From: Gemmatimonadota bacterium
GTDB taxonomy: Bacteria; Gemmatimonadota; Gemmatimonadetes; Gemmatimonadales; Gemmatimonadaceae
Direction: 5' to 3'
DNA: 27,324 nucleotides
NCBI GenBank assembly: GCA_023249395.1
Contig: JAHFCS010000002.1
Location: 1-27,324 of the forward strand
How positions within the stretch are numbered: the first letter of the stretch is position 1; each line of letters opens with the position of its first letter. Positions 17,372-25,523 of the stretch are shown in pieces. The translations under genes were made by a program, and so were the position numbers. Under the pieces are notes generated by a model. The model made no database searches. It was not told the DNA's origin and saw only the letters and a list, made by a program, of their open reading frames with translations.

Positions 17372-19799
17372 GTGAGGGGCCCGCTGTCCATCGCCATCGC
17401 CATTGCTGTATCTCCGGCATGTCCTCTCCGTTGGCGCGGATGTAGCGGCGATGCTCCTTGAGCTTGTCGCGGAAGACTTCCGCAGCGGCCGCGGCTGACG
17501 GATCGGAACGAAGCCGTTCCACTCTCTCGATCACGTCGAGGGCGAGGTGAAAGCGGTCCATCGTATTTAGAACCGTCATGTCGAACGGGGTTGTTGTCGT
17601 TCCCTCTTCCTTGTAACCGCGAACGTGCAGGTTGTCATGGTTCATGCGCCGGTACGTCAGGCGGTGAATGAGCCACGGGTATCCATGGAACGCGAAGACG
17701 ATCGGACGATCAGCGGTGAACAGGGCATCGAATTCGTCGTCGCTCAGGCCATGCGGATGCTCGGTGCGCGGCTGCAGCGTCATCAGGTCAACGACGTTCA
17801 CGACCCGCATCCGAAGGTCGGGCAGGTGCTCGCGCAGCAACGATACGGCAGCGAGGATCTCGAGCGTCGGAACATCTCCGGCACAGGCGAGAACGACCTC
17901 CGGATCGCCTTCATCATTGCTTGCCCACTTCCACGTGCCGATCCCGCGGGCGCAGTGCGCTGCGGCTGTGTCAATGTCCAGCCATTGCGGTGAGGGCTGC
18001 TTGCCTGCGACGATGACGTTCACATAGTGGCGACTGCGAAGACAGTGATCGGCAACCGACAACAATGTGTTCGCATCCGGCGGGAGATAGACGCGGACGA
18101 CGTCGGCTTTCTTGTTCACGACGTGGTCTATGAATCCCGGATCCTGGTGGCTGAAGCCGTTGTGATCCTGCCGCCAGACGTGTGAGGTAAGGAGATAATT
18201 CAGCGAAGCGATGGGCCTGCGCCATGGAATCGAGCGTGTTGTCTTCAACCATTTCGCGTGCTGGTTGAACATCGAATCGACGATATGGATGAAAGCTTCG
18301 TAGCAGGAGAAGAATCCATGGCGCCCGGTGAGGAGATAGCCCTCCAGCCAGCCCTGGCACATGTGTTCGCTCAGGACTTCCATCACGCGTCCATCGGGCG
18401 AGACGTGATCATCGGTGGGCAGGATCTCCGCGTCCGACGTCCGGTCGGTCACCTCGAAGACGGCGTCGAGGCGATTTGAGGAAGTCTCGTCCGGCCCGAC
18501 CATCCGAAAATTGCGCGCGCCCGCATTCAGCGTCAGCACGTCTCGCAGCATTGCGCCGAGGACGCGGGTTGCTTCGCCGTCAACGGTTCCGGGCGCAGGG
18601 ACCTCAACTGCATACTTGCGGTAGTCGGGCATTGTCAAATCGCGGAGCAGCAGCCCGCCATTCGCATGCGGATTGGCGCTCATTCTGCTCGTGCCCCGGG
18701 GGCCCAGCGCAGCAAGGTCGGGAACGAGAGAGCCCTTCTCGTCGAAAAGCTCTTCGGGCTTATAGCTGCGCAGCCATGCCTCCAGCAGCCTGAGATGTTC
18801 CGGGTTCGACGCCAGTCCGGCAAGCGGGACCTGGTGCGACCTGAATGAGCCTTCCATCTGCTTCCCATCTACAGTCTTCGGACCCGTCCATCCCTTTGGC
18901 GATCGCAGGATGACGATCGGCCAGCGCTCACGGCTGGTATTTCCTTCCGCGCGCGCTCTCGATTGTATTGCGCGAATGTCAGCGAGCGCGAGCTCGAGGG
19001 TTGACGCCATCAGCTGATGCATCGTCGCCGGATCGTCGCCGGAGACAAGCAGGGGCTCATGGCCGTAGCCACGCATCAGTTCGGTGAGCTCCTCGTCGCC
19101 GATCCTCGCGAGCACCGTCGGTCCTGCGATCTTGTATCCATTGAGATGCAGAATCGGCAGGACCGCTCCGTCAGTCCGCGGGTTCAGGAACTTGTTGGAA
19201 TGCCAGCTGGCCGCGAGCGCTCCTGTCTCCGCTTCTCCGTCGCCAACGACGCAGCAGACCACCAGGTCCGGATTGTCGAACGCGGCGCCGTACGCGTGGA
19301 GGAGCGAATAGCCCAGCTCGCCGCCTTCGTGAATCGAGCCAGGGGTCTCAGGTGAGGCATGGCTTGGAATTCCGCCCGGATACGAAAACTGCGTGAAGAG
19401 TCGTTCGAGTCCGGCGATATCCCGCCCGACGTGTGGATAGATCTCGCTGTACGTCCCCTCGAGGTAGCTGTTGGCAACGACTCCTGGTCCGCCATGCCCC
19501 GGCCCCGCAATGAAGATCGAATCGAGATCATGCTCGCAAATGAGCCGATTGAAATGCGCGTAGATGAAATTGAGCCCGGGAGTCGTTCCCCAGTGGCCGA
19601 GCAGCCTCGGTTTGACGTGCTCGATGCGCAGCGGCTCTCTGAGCAGTGGATTGGCGCGAAGGTATATCTGTCCGACCGACAGGTAATTCGCGGCACGCCA
19701 GTAGGCGTCGATCAGTCTGAGTTCATCGGGGGACAGTGGGGCGGCCGCGCCGTTCTCTCGCACTGCCGAAACTGTCATGCGCTGCGAATCTTCATCCAT
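17346..19799 (-). CDS. xfp: Xylulose-5-phosphate/fructose-6-phosphate phosphoketolase
   Basis: This 817-residue thiamine-diphosphate enzyme splits xylulose 5-phosphate (and often fructose 6-phosphate) with phosphate into acetyl phosphate and an aldose phosphate. That feeds ATP formation by acetate kinase without oxygen. Diagnostic elements are [11 protein letters not shown] and [10 protein letters not shown] near the N-terminus, [29 protein letters not shown], the ThDP/Mg motif GDGEAETG with WHSNKF, and [17 protein letters not shown] in the second half. Length is normal for the family. ATG 19799 lies 5 bases after the stop of the upstream USP gene; the ribosome site is weak, and Met8 is an alternative start. 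It is the last gene of a five-gene operon, and its tail overlaps the convergent response regulator. No acetate kinase gene is in the window. Confidence 0.97.
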   Translation of the reverse strand: MDEDSQRMTVSAVRENGAAAPLSPDELRLIDAYWRAANYLSVGQIYLRANPLLREPLRIEHVKPRLLGHWGTTPGLNFIYAHFNRLICEHDLDSIFIAGPGHGGPGVVANSYLEGTYSEIYPHVGRDIAGLERLFTQFSYPGGIPSHASPETPGSIHEGGELGYSLLHAYGAAFDNPDLVVCCVVGDGEAETGALAASWHSNKFLNPRTDGAVLPILHLNGYKIAGPTVLARIGDEELTELMRGYGHEPLLVSGDDPATMHQLMASTLELALADIRAIQSRARAEGNTSRERWPIVILRSPKGWTGPKTVDGKQMEGSFRSHQVPLAGLASNPEHLRLLEAWLRSYKPEELFDEKGSLVPDLAALGPRGTSRMSANPHANGGLLLRDLTMPDYRKYAVEVPAPGTVDGEATRVLGAMLRDVLTLNAGARNFRMVGPDETSSNRLDAVFEVTDRTSDAEILPTDDHVSPDGRVMEVLSEHMCQGWLEGYLLTGRHGFFSCYEAFIHIVDSMFNQHAKWLKTTRSIPWRRPIASLNYLLTSHVWRQDHNGFSHQDPGFIDHVVNKKADVVRVYLPPDANTLLSVADHCLRSRHYVNVIVAGKQPSPQWLDIDTAAAHCARGIGTWKWASNDEGDPEVVLACAGDVPTLEILAAVSLLREHLPDLRMRVVNVVDLMTLQPRTEHPHGLSDDEFDALFTADRPIVFAFHGYPWLIHRLTYRRMNHDNLHVRGYKEEGTTTTPFDMTVLNTMDRFHLALDVIERVERLRSDPSAAAAAEVFRDKLKEHRRYIRANGEDMPEIQQWRWRWTAGPSPISSAARA

Positions 19800-19804
19800 C
19801 GGCG

Positions 19805-20713
19805 CTAGGCGTCAACGATCTCGTCCTCCGGAGCGGTCACGACCAGAACCGGGCATGGCGCTTCGCGGAGTACCTCGCCCGTAACGCTTCCGAGCAGTGC
19901 CCGGCGTGTCGCGCCGCCGCGCGCACGTCCGATGACGATCAGGTCGCTGTGAAGCCGGGTCGCGGCGAAGACTATCTCCTGTCCTGGCTCGCCAAACGTC
20001 ACCTCCGTCTCGATCGCGCCCAGGCCTGCGGACTCGAAGTCTCGCTGCCACGTGCTGGAGCTTTCCCTGATCTCGTCCTTTACTACTGCAACTCTATCCT
20101 GAGAACCGACCGGACCGAATGCCTCAGCTGAAAGTATTCCGCTGAGGATCGCGGAGCTCACCACGTGCAACCCGGTGATGCTGACGGAGAATCGACTGGT
20201 GAGGTAGCGGAGCCAGCCCGCCGCGAGTGAAATGTCTTCAGGATCTTCGAGCGCCAGAAGGACATTCTTCGGATGGCCTTCCGGAATTTTCGGGGTCAGC
20301 AGAACCGGAATGGCCGAGCTGCCGAGCAGCTTCTCCGCCGTGCTTCCGATTCGTGACCAGATTCCGGGCCGCTGCCCATGTTTCCCGACGACGACGAGAT
20401 CGGCCCCGTATTCGGTTGCGACCTGCGAGATCTGCTCGGCCGGCTGGCCGACCCGGATCTCTGTTCGAACCCGATTCGGCGCGAACGAGGATGTCAGCTC
20501 CCGAAATCTCTTCTCAGCGCCTTCTCTCGCGACCGACACGACTACCTCCGGCGAGGGAAAGCGCCCGCGAAGAAATCGCGGAGGAACGGGAACGAAAATG
20601 GAATGCACGAAGATGATCTCCGCTTCCGGCGCGAAGTGACTGCTCACCCAGCGCGCGGCGGTGACCGCCGAATCGCTGAAATCCATTCCCGAGACCACTC
20701 GTTTGATTTCCAT
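19805..20713 (-). CDS. Tandem universal stress protein (two UspA domains)
   Basis: This 302-residue cytoplasmic stress protein is made of two UspA folds. The first starts at [13 protein letters not shown] and ends with the nucleotide-loop region [20 protein letters not shown] and IPVLL. The second starts at [12 protein letters not shown] and ends with [21 protein letters not shown] and CPVLVV. Both halves keep the Gly-(x9)-Gly-Ser pattern of ATP-binding USPs. A GAGGAG about 7 bases before ATG 20713 lies inside the end of the P-type ATPase gene, and only 2 bases separate the two genes, so they are translationally linked. In other bacteria USPs of this type are induced by hypoxia, energy stress or NO. 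The specific role is unknown. Confidence 0.93.
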   Translation of the reverse strand: MEIKRVVSGMDFSDSAVTAARWVSSHFAPEAEIIFVHSIFVPVPPRFLRGRFPSPEVVVSVAREGAEKRFRELTSSFAPNRVRTEIRVGQPAEQISQVATEYGADLVVVGKHGQRPGIWSRIGSTAEKLLGSSAIPVLLTPKIPEGHPKNVLLALEDPEDISLAAGWLRYLTSRFSVSITGLHVVSSAILSGILSAEAFGPVGSQDRVAVVKDEIRESSSTWQRDFESAGLGAIETEVTFGEPGQEIVFAATRLHSDLIVIGRARGGATRRALLGSVTGEVLREAPCPVLVVTAPEDEIVDA

Positions 20714-20715
20714 TC

Positions 20716-22707
20716 TCAGCTCCTCGGCAGCGTAACGGGGTTTCTGCCGCCAGACGCCGGCGCAGAGGGAAGTAGCGGGGGACGCGTCGCGAATTCTGAA
20801 TCGGCGCTTTCCCTCCGGGTCATGGCGGGCAGAGCAGTCGCGCGGAGAGCGTTGACGATCACGGCGAGATCGATCGCCTCCTGCAGAAGCGCGCCCAGTG
20901 TGGGGGCGATCATTCCTGCCGCCGCGAAGCCTGCGGCAGTAGCGCTGAGTCCGAGCCCCACCCAGATCGATTGTCTCGCAATGCGCATCGTGCGACGGCT
21001 GATACGGATCGCCTCGGATATGCGCAACAGATCGTCCGCCAGAATGACAACGTCAGCTGCCTCGGCAGTTATCCCTCCGCTCTGGCTTGCAAGCGCGATG
21101 CCGACGGTGGCGGCACTCAATGCGGGAGCGTCGTTCGTTCCGTCGCCGATCATCAGGACGTGCTCCCCGGCATCCACGAGATCGCGTACGACCGTCACCT
21201 TCTGTTCAGGCAGAAGATCGCCAGATGCCTCACGAATGCCGAGTTGCCGTGCAACTGCGCCTACGTTCGTGGACGCGTCGCCGGAAAGAAGGAGCACCCG
21301 CGTCAATCCCAGGCGCCTGAGCTCGGCGAGCAGATCGACAATGTCCCCACGGATGGCGTCGTTGTATTCGACGATTCCCGCGAGTCGGTTGTCCACCGTC
21401 ACGTAGGCGCGGAGCCCTTCGCCCGCATCGACGAGCGCCTCCAGCTCCGATTCGAACAGGGGAGCGTGATCCGCGGCGTATGATGCAGCGCCGACGGCAA
21501 CCGCGTGACCTTCAACCATGCCGGTTACACCACGTCCTGCAGCCTCTCTCACATCGCGTGCGGCGGGGAGCGGGCTGACCGTTTCCTCGGCCGCTTCGAC
21601 GAGCGTGCGGGCAAGGAGATGACTCGATCCCCGCTCGACAGCACCGGCGAGGCGAAGGAGATCGGCTGCGGTCAGCGAGTCGGTCGTAATCACGCGGCGC
21701 ACAATTGGCCGGCCAAGAGTCACTGTTCCTGTCTTGTCGAACACGGCAGAGCTGGCGCTGGCGAGGTACTCGAGAGCGGCGCCGTTCCGCATGATGATAT
21801 GACGTCGCGCGGCGGCGTTGATTCCGCTGATGAACGCAACCGGCGCGGCGAGCAGGAGCGGGCACGGCGTAGCGACGACCAGGATCGCGAGAACGCGAAC
21901 CGGATCGTGTGTTAACAGATAGGCAACGGCACAGACGATGAGCGTCAGCGGCGTGAACCACAGTCCATAACGATCGGCAAGGCGCTGGAGCGGCGCCTTG
22001 CTCGCCTGTGCCGAGCGCACGAGCTCGACAATCCGCGCGTACTGGCTTTCGCCTGCCGGTGCCAGGACTTCCATCTCGAGAGGGCCTTCGAGATTGATGC
22101 TCCCGCTCATCAGCCGGACCCCGGTAATAACGGAGAGCGGGATTGGCTCACCGGTGAGCTTCGAAGCGTCCACATGCGACCGTCCACCGGTGACGAATCC
22201 GTCGCACGGGACGAGATCTCCCGGCCGAATCAGGAGCAGATCACCGACCTCGACTTCGTCGACCGCTATGTCCTCGGTTGATCCGTTGAGCATGCGGTGG
22301 GCGATTCGGGGTGCTGCCGCCTCGAGCTCGCGCACCGCGTCACTCGCCTTTCTTCCGGCGTAACGCTCGAGAGACTCGCCTCCGCTCTGCATGAGGACGA
22401 TGACGAGTCCAGCGAGCGGCTGCCAGAGAACGAATGCGAGAATGATCGCGAGGGCAGCGACCAGGTCAACGGCAAAACGGCCGGATGATATGTCGCGCGC
22501 CGTCTGCCAGACAATCGGTGCTCCGGTTATCGCGAGGCCGGACCACCACACCATTACGGCAAGGCTTGGGTTCGACGCTCCGAAACGGATCACCGCGCCG
22601 GCGACGATGAAGCAAAGCGTCAAAAAGGGAAGCCAGCCCGCGTACAACCATGCCCGCCAGACGGGTGCTTGAACCTCGGACCTCGTCTGGCCGACGATGG
22701 ACGTCAT
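20716..22707 (-). CDS. P1B-like heavy-metal/cation P-type ATPase with TPCPL motif
   Basis: This 663-residue ATP-driven cation transporter has no N-terminal heavy-metal-associated domain. Visible elements are the A-domain KLTGEP (184-188), the membrane motif TPCPL (280-284) in place of the usual CPC/SPC, and the phosphorylated Asp324 in DKTGT. Residues 361-366 read SSHLLA where P1B pumps have S-E-H-P-L, so the conserved His stays but the Pro is lost. The hinge GDGTNDAP is at 521-528. About eight hydrophobic segments fit P1B topology. The frame is open upstream to 22818, but I start at ATG 22707 because the earlier part overlaps the upstream USP gene; that USP stops 13 bases before. Metal specificity cannot be read. 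Its place between two USP genes suggests a role in stress or metal/ion balance. Confidence 0.9.
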   Translation of the reverse strand: MTSIVGQTRSEVQAPVWRAWLYAGWLPFLTLCFIVAGAVIRFGASNPSLAVMVWWSGLAITGAPIVWQTARDISSGRFAVDLVAALAIILAFVLWQPLAGLVIVLMQSGGESLERYAGRKASDAVRELEAAAPRIAHRMLNGSTEDIAVDEVEVGDLLLIRPGDLVPCDGFVTGGRSHVDASKLTGEPIPLSVITGVRLMSGSINLEGPLEMEVLAPAGESQYARIVELVRSAQASKAPLQRLADRYGLWFTPLTLIVCAVAYLLTHDPVRVLAILVVATPCPLLLAAPVAFISGINAAARRHIIMRNGAALEYLASASSAVFDKTGTVTLGRPIVRRVITTDSLTAADLLRLAGAVERGSSHLLARTLVEAAEETVSPLPAARDVREAAGRGVTGMVEGHAVAVGAASYAADHAPLFESELEALVDAGEGLRAYVTVDNRLAGIVEYNDAIRGDIVDLLAELRRLGLTRVLLLSGDASTNVGAVARQLGIREASGDLLPEQKVTVVRDLVDAGEHVLMIGDGTNDAPALSAATVGIALASQSGGITAEAADVVILADDLLRISEAIRISRRTMRIARQSIWVGLGLSATAAGFAAAGMIAPTLGALLQEAIDLAVIVNALRATALPAMTRRESADSEFATRPPLLPSAPASGGRNPVTLPRS

Positions 22708-22720
22708 CTGCCGACTCGGA

Positions 22721-23683
22721 TCAGCCGGACATTTCTGCTGCGAACATCGGGCGAGACTCGGCCACGAGGCCCTGCGTCTGCTCTTCCGGATGGATCGCCA
22801 GCACAGAGATCGCTCCATCGCTCACGAGCCGGTCGGCGACACTCCCGATCATCGCGCGTGCAAGCCCCCCTCTACCGTGTGTCGCGATGGCGATCAAATC
22901 AGCGTCATGCGATTCGGCGTAACCGAGTATCGCCGATGGAATGTCGGCGGCGACGACCACCGCTGATCTGAGGGACACACGCCGCTGGGTGAGGAGAATG
23001 CGGATGCTGGCGATGTACCATTGGGCTTCCTGGACGTCGGCCGCTCGTGCGGGCCCGATAGACGAGTGGATCTCGCCGACTGGAAGGTTCTTCTCCGCCG
23101 GCACGATGCGAAGGAGCGTGACTTCGGCCTGCTCGAGCTCGGCAAGCGCGAGTGCCGGCGTGAGACTCCGTTCGGCGAGCGGTGAGCCGTCGAGAGCGAT
23201 GACCATCCGCTTGAAGCATGAACCACTGGACATCTCCGTTGCAATCGACGACGGTCGCACGACAAGCACCGGAAGGCCGGTCTCTCGAATGAGTCTGTCG
23301 GCAATGCTTCCGAGCCAGACCCGGGCAAGGCCACGTCGGGCATGTGTCGCCATGACTATCAGGTCAACATGGTGACGGAGGGCGTGACCGCGAAGCGCAT
23401 CGGCCACCGGGCCGTCCTCAACGGTAGCGGTGACGTCAATTGCGGCGGTAGACCTGCACTCCGCGGCCAGCTGGTAGAGATGCCTGAGGATGGCCTCGCG
23501 CTCGGTCTTCCAGGCGGTGCTCTCCAGCCCGACCACTTCAGGACCACCAAGAACGACAGGCATCGAAGCGGCCCGCACAAGGCGCAGCTGTGCGCCACTC
23601 ACCTTCGCGAGCCTCAGTCCCTGGAAGACCGCCTCGCGCGAAAATGCGGATCCGTCTACCGGCACCATGATTACACGATACAT
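22721..23683 (-). CDS. Tandem universal stress protein (two UspA domains)
   Basis: This 320-residue USP starts YRVIMVPVDGSAFS. The first domain ends with ATHARRGLARVWLGSIADRL and LPVLVV. The second begins KRMVIALDGSPLAE and ends with ATHGRGGLARAMIGSVADRL, keeping the Gly-(x9)-Gly-Ser nucleotide motif, followed by a 30-residue tail. The frame is open to 23824, but GGAGG lies 5 bases before ATG 23683, inside an upstream in-frame ATG codon group (23695), and the fold begins right there. It lies between the flavin/PPOX-fold gene (55 bases away) and the P-type ATPase (13 bases). It is the second gene of the five-gene operon. Confidence 0.92.
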   Translation of the reverse strand: MYRVIMVPVDGSAFSREAVFQGLRLAKVSGAQLRLVRAASMPVVLGGPEVVGLESTAWKTEREAILRHLYQLAAECRSTAAIDVTATVEDGPVADALRGHALRHHVDLIVMATHARRGLARVWLGSIADRLIRETGLPVLVVRPSSIATEMSSGSCFKRMVIALDGSPLAERSLTPALALAELEQAEVTLLRIVPAEKNLPVGEIHSSIGPARAADVQEAQWYIASIRILLTQRRVSLRSAVVVAADIPSAILGYAESHDADLIAIATHGRGGLARAMIGSVADRLVSDGAISVLAIHPEEQTQGLVAESRPMFAAEMSG

Positions 23684-23738
23684 CGAATCCTCCATAAGAA
23701 ATTCGTGACGCCGTGAGCGCCGTGTCGAGTCATGTTGA

Positions 23739-24239
23739 TCATGCCGACGACGCGGAACGACCCGACAGACTGTCAATTGCGATTCCGAATAATTCCGTCC
23801 GGGATGGTACCGGATCCGCGTCACGCAGCGCCTCGGGGAGAAACTCGCGAATGAGTCTTAACGCCTCCGCGCGTGCTTCCCTGTGGTGCGGCGTCCCGTT
23901 CTCGGTGAGGTGGTAAAAGCTTCCGTGGGCGAGCACGCTCTTCCAATCGAATGGACCGCTGACTTCATCCACCTGGAACGCGACCCACTGATTGTGCTTT
24001 AGAGTCACGAGCTTCTCGCTTGGCGACGTCCGTCCGAACAGCCAGTTGTCGCTGTAGACATAATGGACAGGGCGGATTTCAACTCGATCGTGGAAGGAGA
24101 AGCCGAGCCGGCCGACATGATTTCGCTTCAGGAGGGCGCGCATCTCGCGGCTGGTCATCTCGCGTATCGTCAATCCTTTTTTTGGTTCCAAGGAGGCCTC
24201 TGCGGGAGATCCGGTGCGGGTTCTGGACCCCCTGTTCAC
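23739..24239 (-). CDS. Pyridoxamine 5'-phosphate oxidase-fold (flavin-binding) protein
   Basis: This is a 166-residue protein, or about 139 residues if it starts at ATG 24158. The core begins IREMTSREMRALLKRNHVGRL and has RPVHYVYSDNWLFGRTS, EKLVTLKHNQWVAFQVDEV and WKSVLAHGSFYHL. This is the classic split-barrel arrangement of small FMN- or F420-binding PPOX-family proteins. The listed start is a GTG at 24239; the first 20 residues are Arg/Gly/Ser-rich and could be outside the real protein. Family members include flavin reductases, nitroreductase-like and NO-detoxifying enzymes, but most are uncharacterised. As first gene of the operon with USPs, an ATPase and phosphoketolase, a redox or nitrosative-stress role is plausible but inferred. 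Confidence 0.85.
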   Translation of the reverse strand: MNRGSRTRTGSPAEASLEPKKGLTIREMTSREMRALLKRNHVGRLGFSFHDRVEIRPVHYVYSDNWLFGRTSPSEKLVTLKHNQWVAFQVDEVSGPFDWKSVLAHGSFYHLTENGTPHHREARAEALRLIREFLPEALRDADPVPSRTELFGIAIDSLSGRSASSA

Positions 24240-24246
24240 GGGGAAC

Positions 24247-24274
24247 CTGCCGCACTGGCAAGTTGTCGCGGCAG
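24247..24274. promoter_or_regulatory. Inverted repeat in the divergent promoter region of the stress operon
   Basis: CTGCCGC (24247-24253) and GCGGCAG (24268-24274) lie 14 bases apart, directly upstream of the flavin-protein gene start and inside the 211-base region shared with the divergent USP gene (24451). The inner half-sites TGCCGC and GCGGCA resemble the repeat near the DUF4142 gene at 4489-4513. A smaller dyad, GTTC-ACGGG-GAAC, overlaps the upstream start codon at 24234-24246. The role is unproven. Confidence 0.3.
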
Positions 24275-24450
24275 TGCAAGGTCAACAGTCGGCGTTTCCG
24301 CGTAACTATTGTAGGGAAAGCGCCCACGCGTTCACCGGGACCAGGTGGCGAATGCCTCACACCACTTCGGGTTTATACCGACTGTCAGGAGCAGCGCAAG
24401 CCCGCATCTTCGTACCTGGCGATCACGATACCTGGTTCTCCGAGGCCACC

Positions 24451-25371
24451 ATGCCCACCATGACAACTCCATCGAGCTCGCAGCAACTCTGGCAATTCGA
24501 AACACCTGTCATTGGCGGCATCGTCGTCGGATTCGACGGCTCGCCCGCGTCGCACGCGGCACTCGAGTCGGCAGCCAATATTGCAGCGATAAGAAAGTGG
24601 CCGGTGCACGTGGTCAGCGTTCTCCGGCCGATGTCGTCGTACAAGCTCGACCTTGGCATGGACCAGCCGCAGTCGCAGGTCGAGGATCTGCGGATCCAGT
24701 TGAGGGACGCAGCTATCCGAGACGCCATCGGCCCGCTCGCCGAGCGCTTCGAATGGACACGGCAAGTAGTCGTTGGACGTCCGGCAGAGGAAATCGTGAA
24801 GGCGGCCGAGGCGCGTGCTGCGGACATGGTTTTCGTCGGACGGACGGATCACGGAGTAATCGATCGCATGCTCGGTGGCGAGACGACGATTCATCTGCTG
24901 CGCAGCTGCTCGATCCCCGTGCTCGTTGTCGGGAACGAGCTGAACAAACCGGCAACGATCGTGGTAGCGGTGGATTTCGGACCGGCAAGCATACGGGCCG
25001 CAGCAGCCGCTGTGGAGATGCTGGGAGAGTCGGGGACGGTCTATCTGGTGTACGTCGAGCAGCCGTTTGAGGTACTCCCCGAGGGTCCTGTCGCGCCGGA
25101 GGCCGAACACTATCCGGGCGATCTCGTCATGCGCTTCCGGCAGATCACGGGTGAGCTAAAGGCGCCGAGTGGAGTCGTGGTGGAATCGGTGATCCTCAAC
25201 GGCTCTCCTGTGCCGGCGCTCCTCGAGTTCTGCGAGCGCGTCGGAGCGGATCTGGTCGCGGCGGGAACGCACGGCCTCAAGGGAATCCAGCGGTTCCTGC
25301 TCGGCAGTGTCTCGACCGCCCTCGTAAGGAGTATCCGCAAACCGATTCTCGTCGTTCCGGCGAAGGGCTGA
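24451..25371 (+). CDS. Tandem universal stress protein (two UspA domains)
   Basis: This is a 306-residue USP, divergent from the stress operon and upstream of nosZ. The first domain begins IGGIVVGFDGSPAS at residue 21 and has GRTDHGVIDRMLGGETTIHL (130-149), where the Gly-Ser of the ATP loop is replaced by Gly-Gly-Glu. The second domain begins ATIVVAVDFGPAS and has GTHGLKGIQRFLLGSVSTAL, a full motif, ending in IRKPILVVPAKG. The frame is open to 24214, but that 79-codon stretch lies over the divergent promoter region and lacks family similarity. GAGG lies about 6 bases before ATG 24451, and a second ATG at 24460 is also possible. nosZ starts 152 bases downstream and has its own likely control region. 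Confidence 0.9.
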   Translation: MPTMTTPSSSQQLWQFETPVIGGIVVGFDGSPASHAALESAANIAAIRKWPVHVVSVLRPMSSYKLDLGMDQPQSQVEDLRIQLRDAAIRDAIGPLAERFEWTRQVVVGRPAEEIVKAAEARAADMVFVGRTDHGVIDRMLGGETTIHLLRSCSIPVLVVGNELNKPATIVVAVDFGPASIRAAAAAVEMLGESGTVYLVYVEQPFEVLPEGPVAPEAEHYPGDLVMRFRQITGELKAPSGVVVESVILNGSPVPALLEFCERVGADLVAAGTHGLKGIQRFLLGSVSTALVRSIRKPILVVPAKG

Positions 25372-25414
25372 CGCGACGCCGGCTGTCGGGTTTTTCCCTA
25401 CCAGCCATTCTGGG

Positions 25415-25462
25415 TCTTCCTAAGGAATATGCGGCAATAACCCGATTCTTCCTATCGGGTTA
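25415..25462. promoter_or_regulatory. Candidate regulator sites upstream of nosZ
   Basis: Three nested patterns lie 62-109 bases before the nosZ start. One is a perfect 9-bp inverted repeat, TAACCCGAT (25438-25446) and ATCGGGTTA (25454-25462), with a 7-base spacer. The second is an 11-bp palindrome TTCCT-A-AGGAA (25417-25427). The third is a direct repeat of TCTTCCTA at 25415-25422 and 25447-25454, 32 bases apart, close to three helical turns. I do not see a consensus FNR/Dnr box (TTGAT-N4-ATCAA). The 9-bp stem could alternatively be an mRNA hairpin or a terminator of the USP gene, but no T-run follows. Confidence 0.45.
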
Positions 25463-25523
25463 CACGCTGATCTTGATTGGACTCCGACGCTCCGCCGGAC
25501 CATACCCGTAACTCGAGAGACCG

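Noticed and set aside
20378..21406. A 342-codon open frame on the plus strand over the USP and P-type ATPase genes.
   Set aside because: It is antisense to two firmly identified genes and shows only low-complexity Arg/Ser/Ala composition.
22708..22818. A 37-residue N-terminal extension of the P-type ATPase.
   Set aside because: It would overlap the USP gene in another frame, is Arg/Ser-rich and resembles no metal-binding domain; ATG 22707 fits the family better.
24214..24450. A 79-residue N-terminal extension of the divergent USP.
   Set aside because: The USP fold starts after ATG 24451, which has GAGG upstream; the extension lies over the divergent control region and over the start of the flavin-protein gene.
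25372..25523. A consensus FNR/Dnr box before nosZ.
   Set aside because: I searched for TTGAT-N4-ATCAA and close variants; only a lone TTGATT half is present, so no site is claimed.
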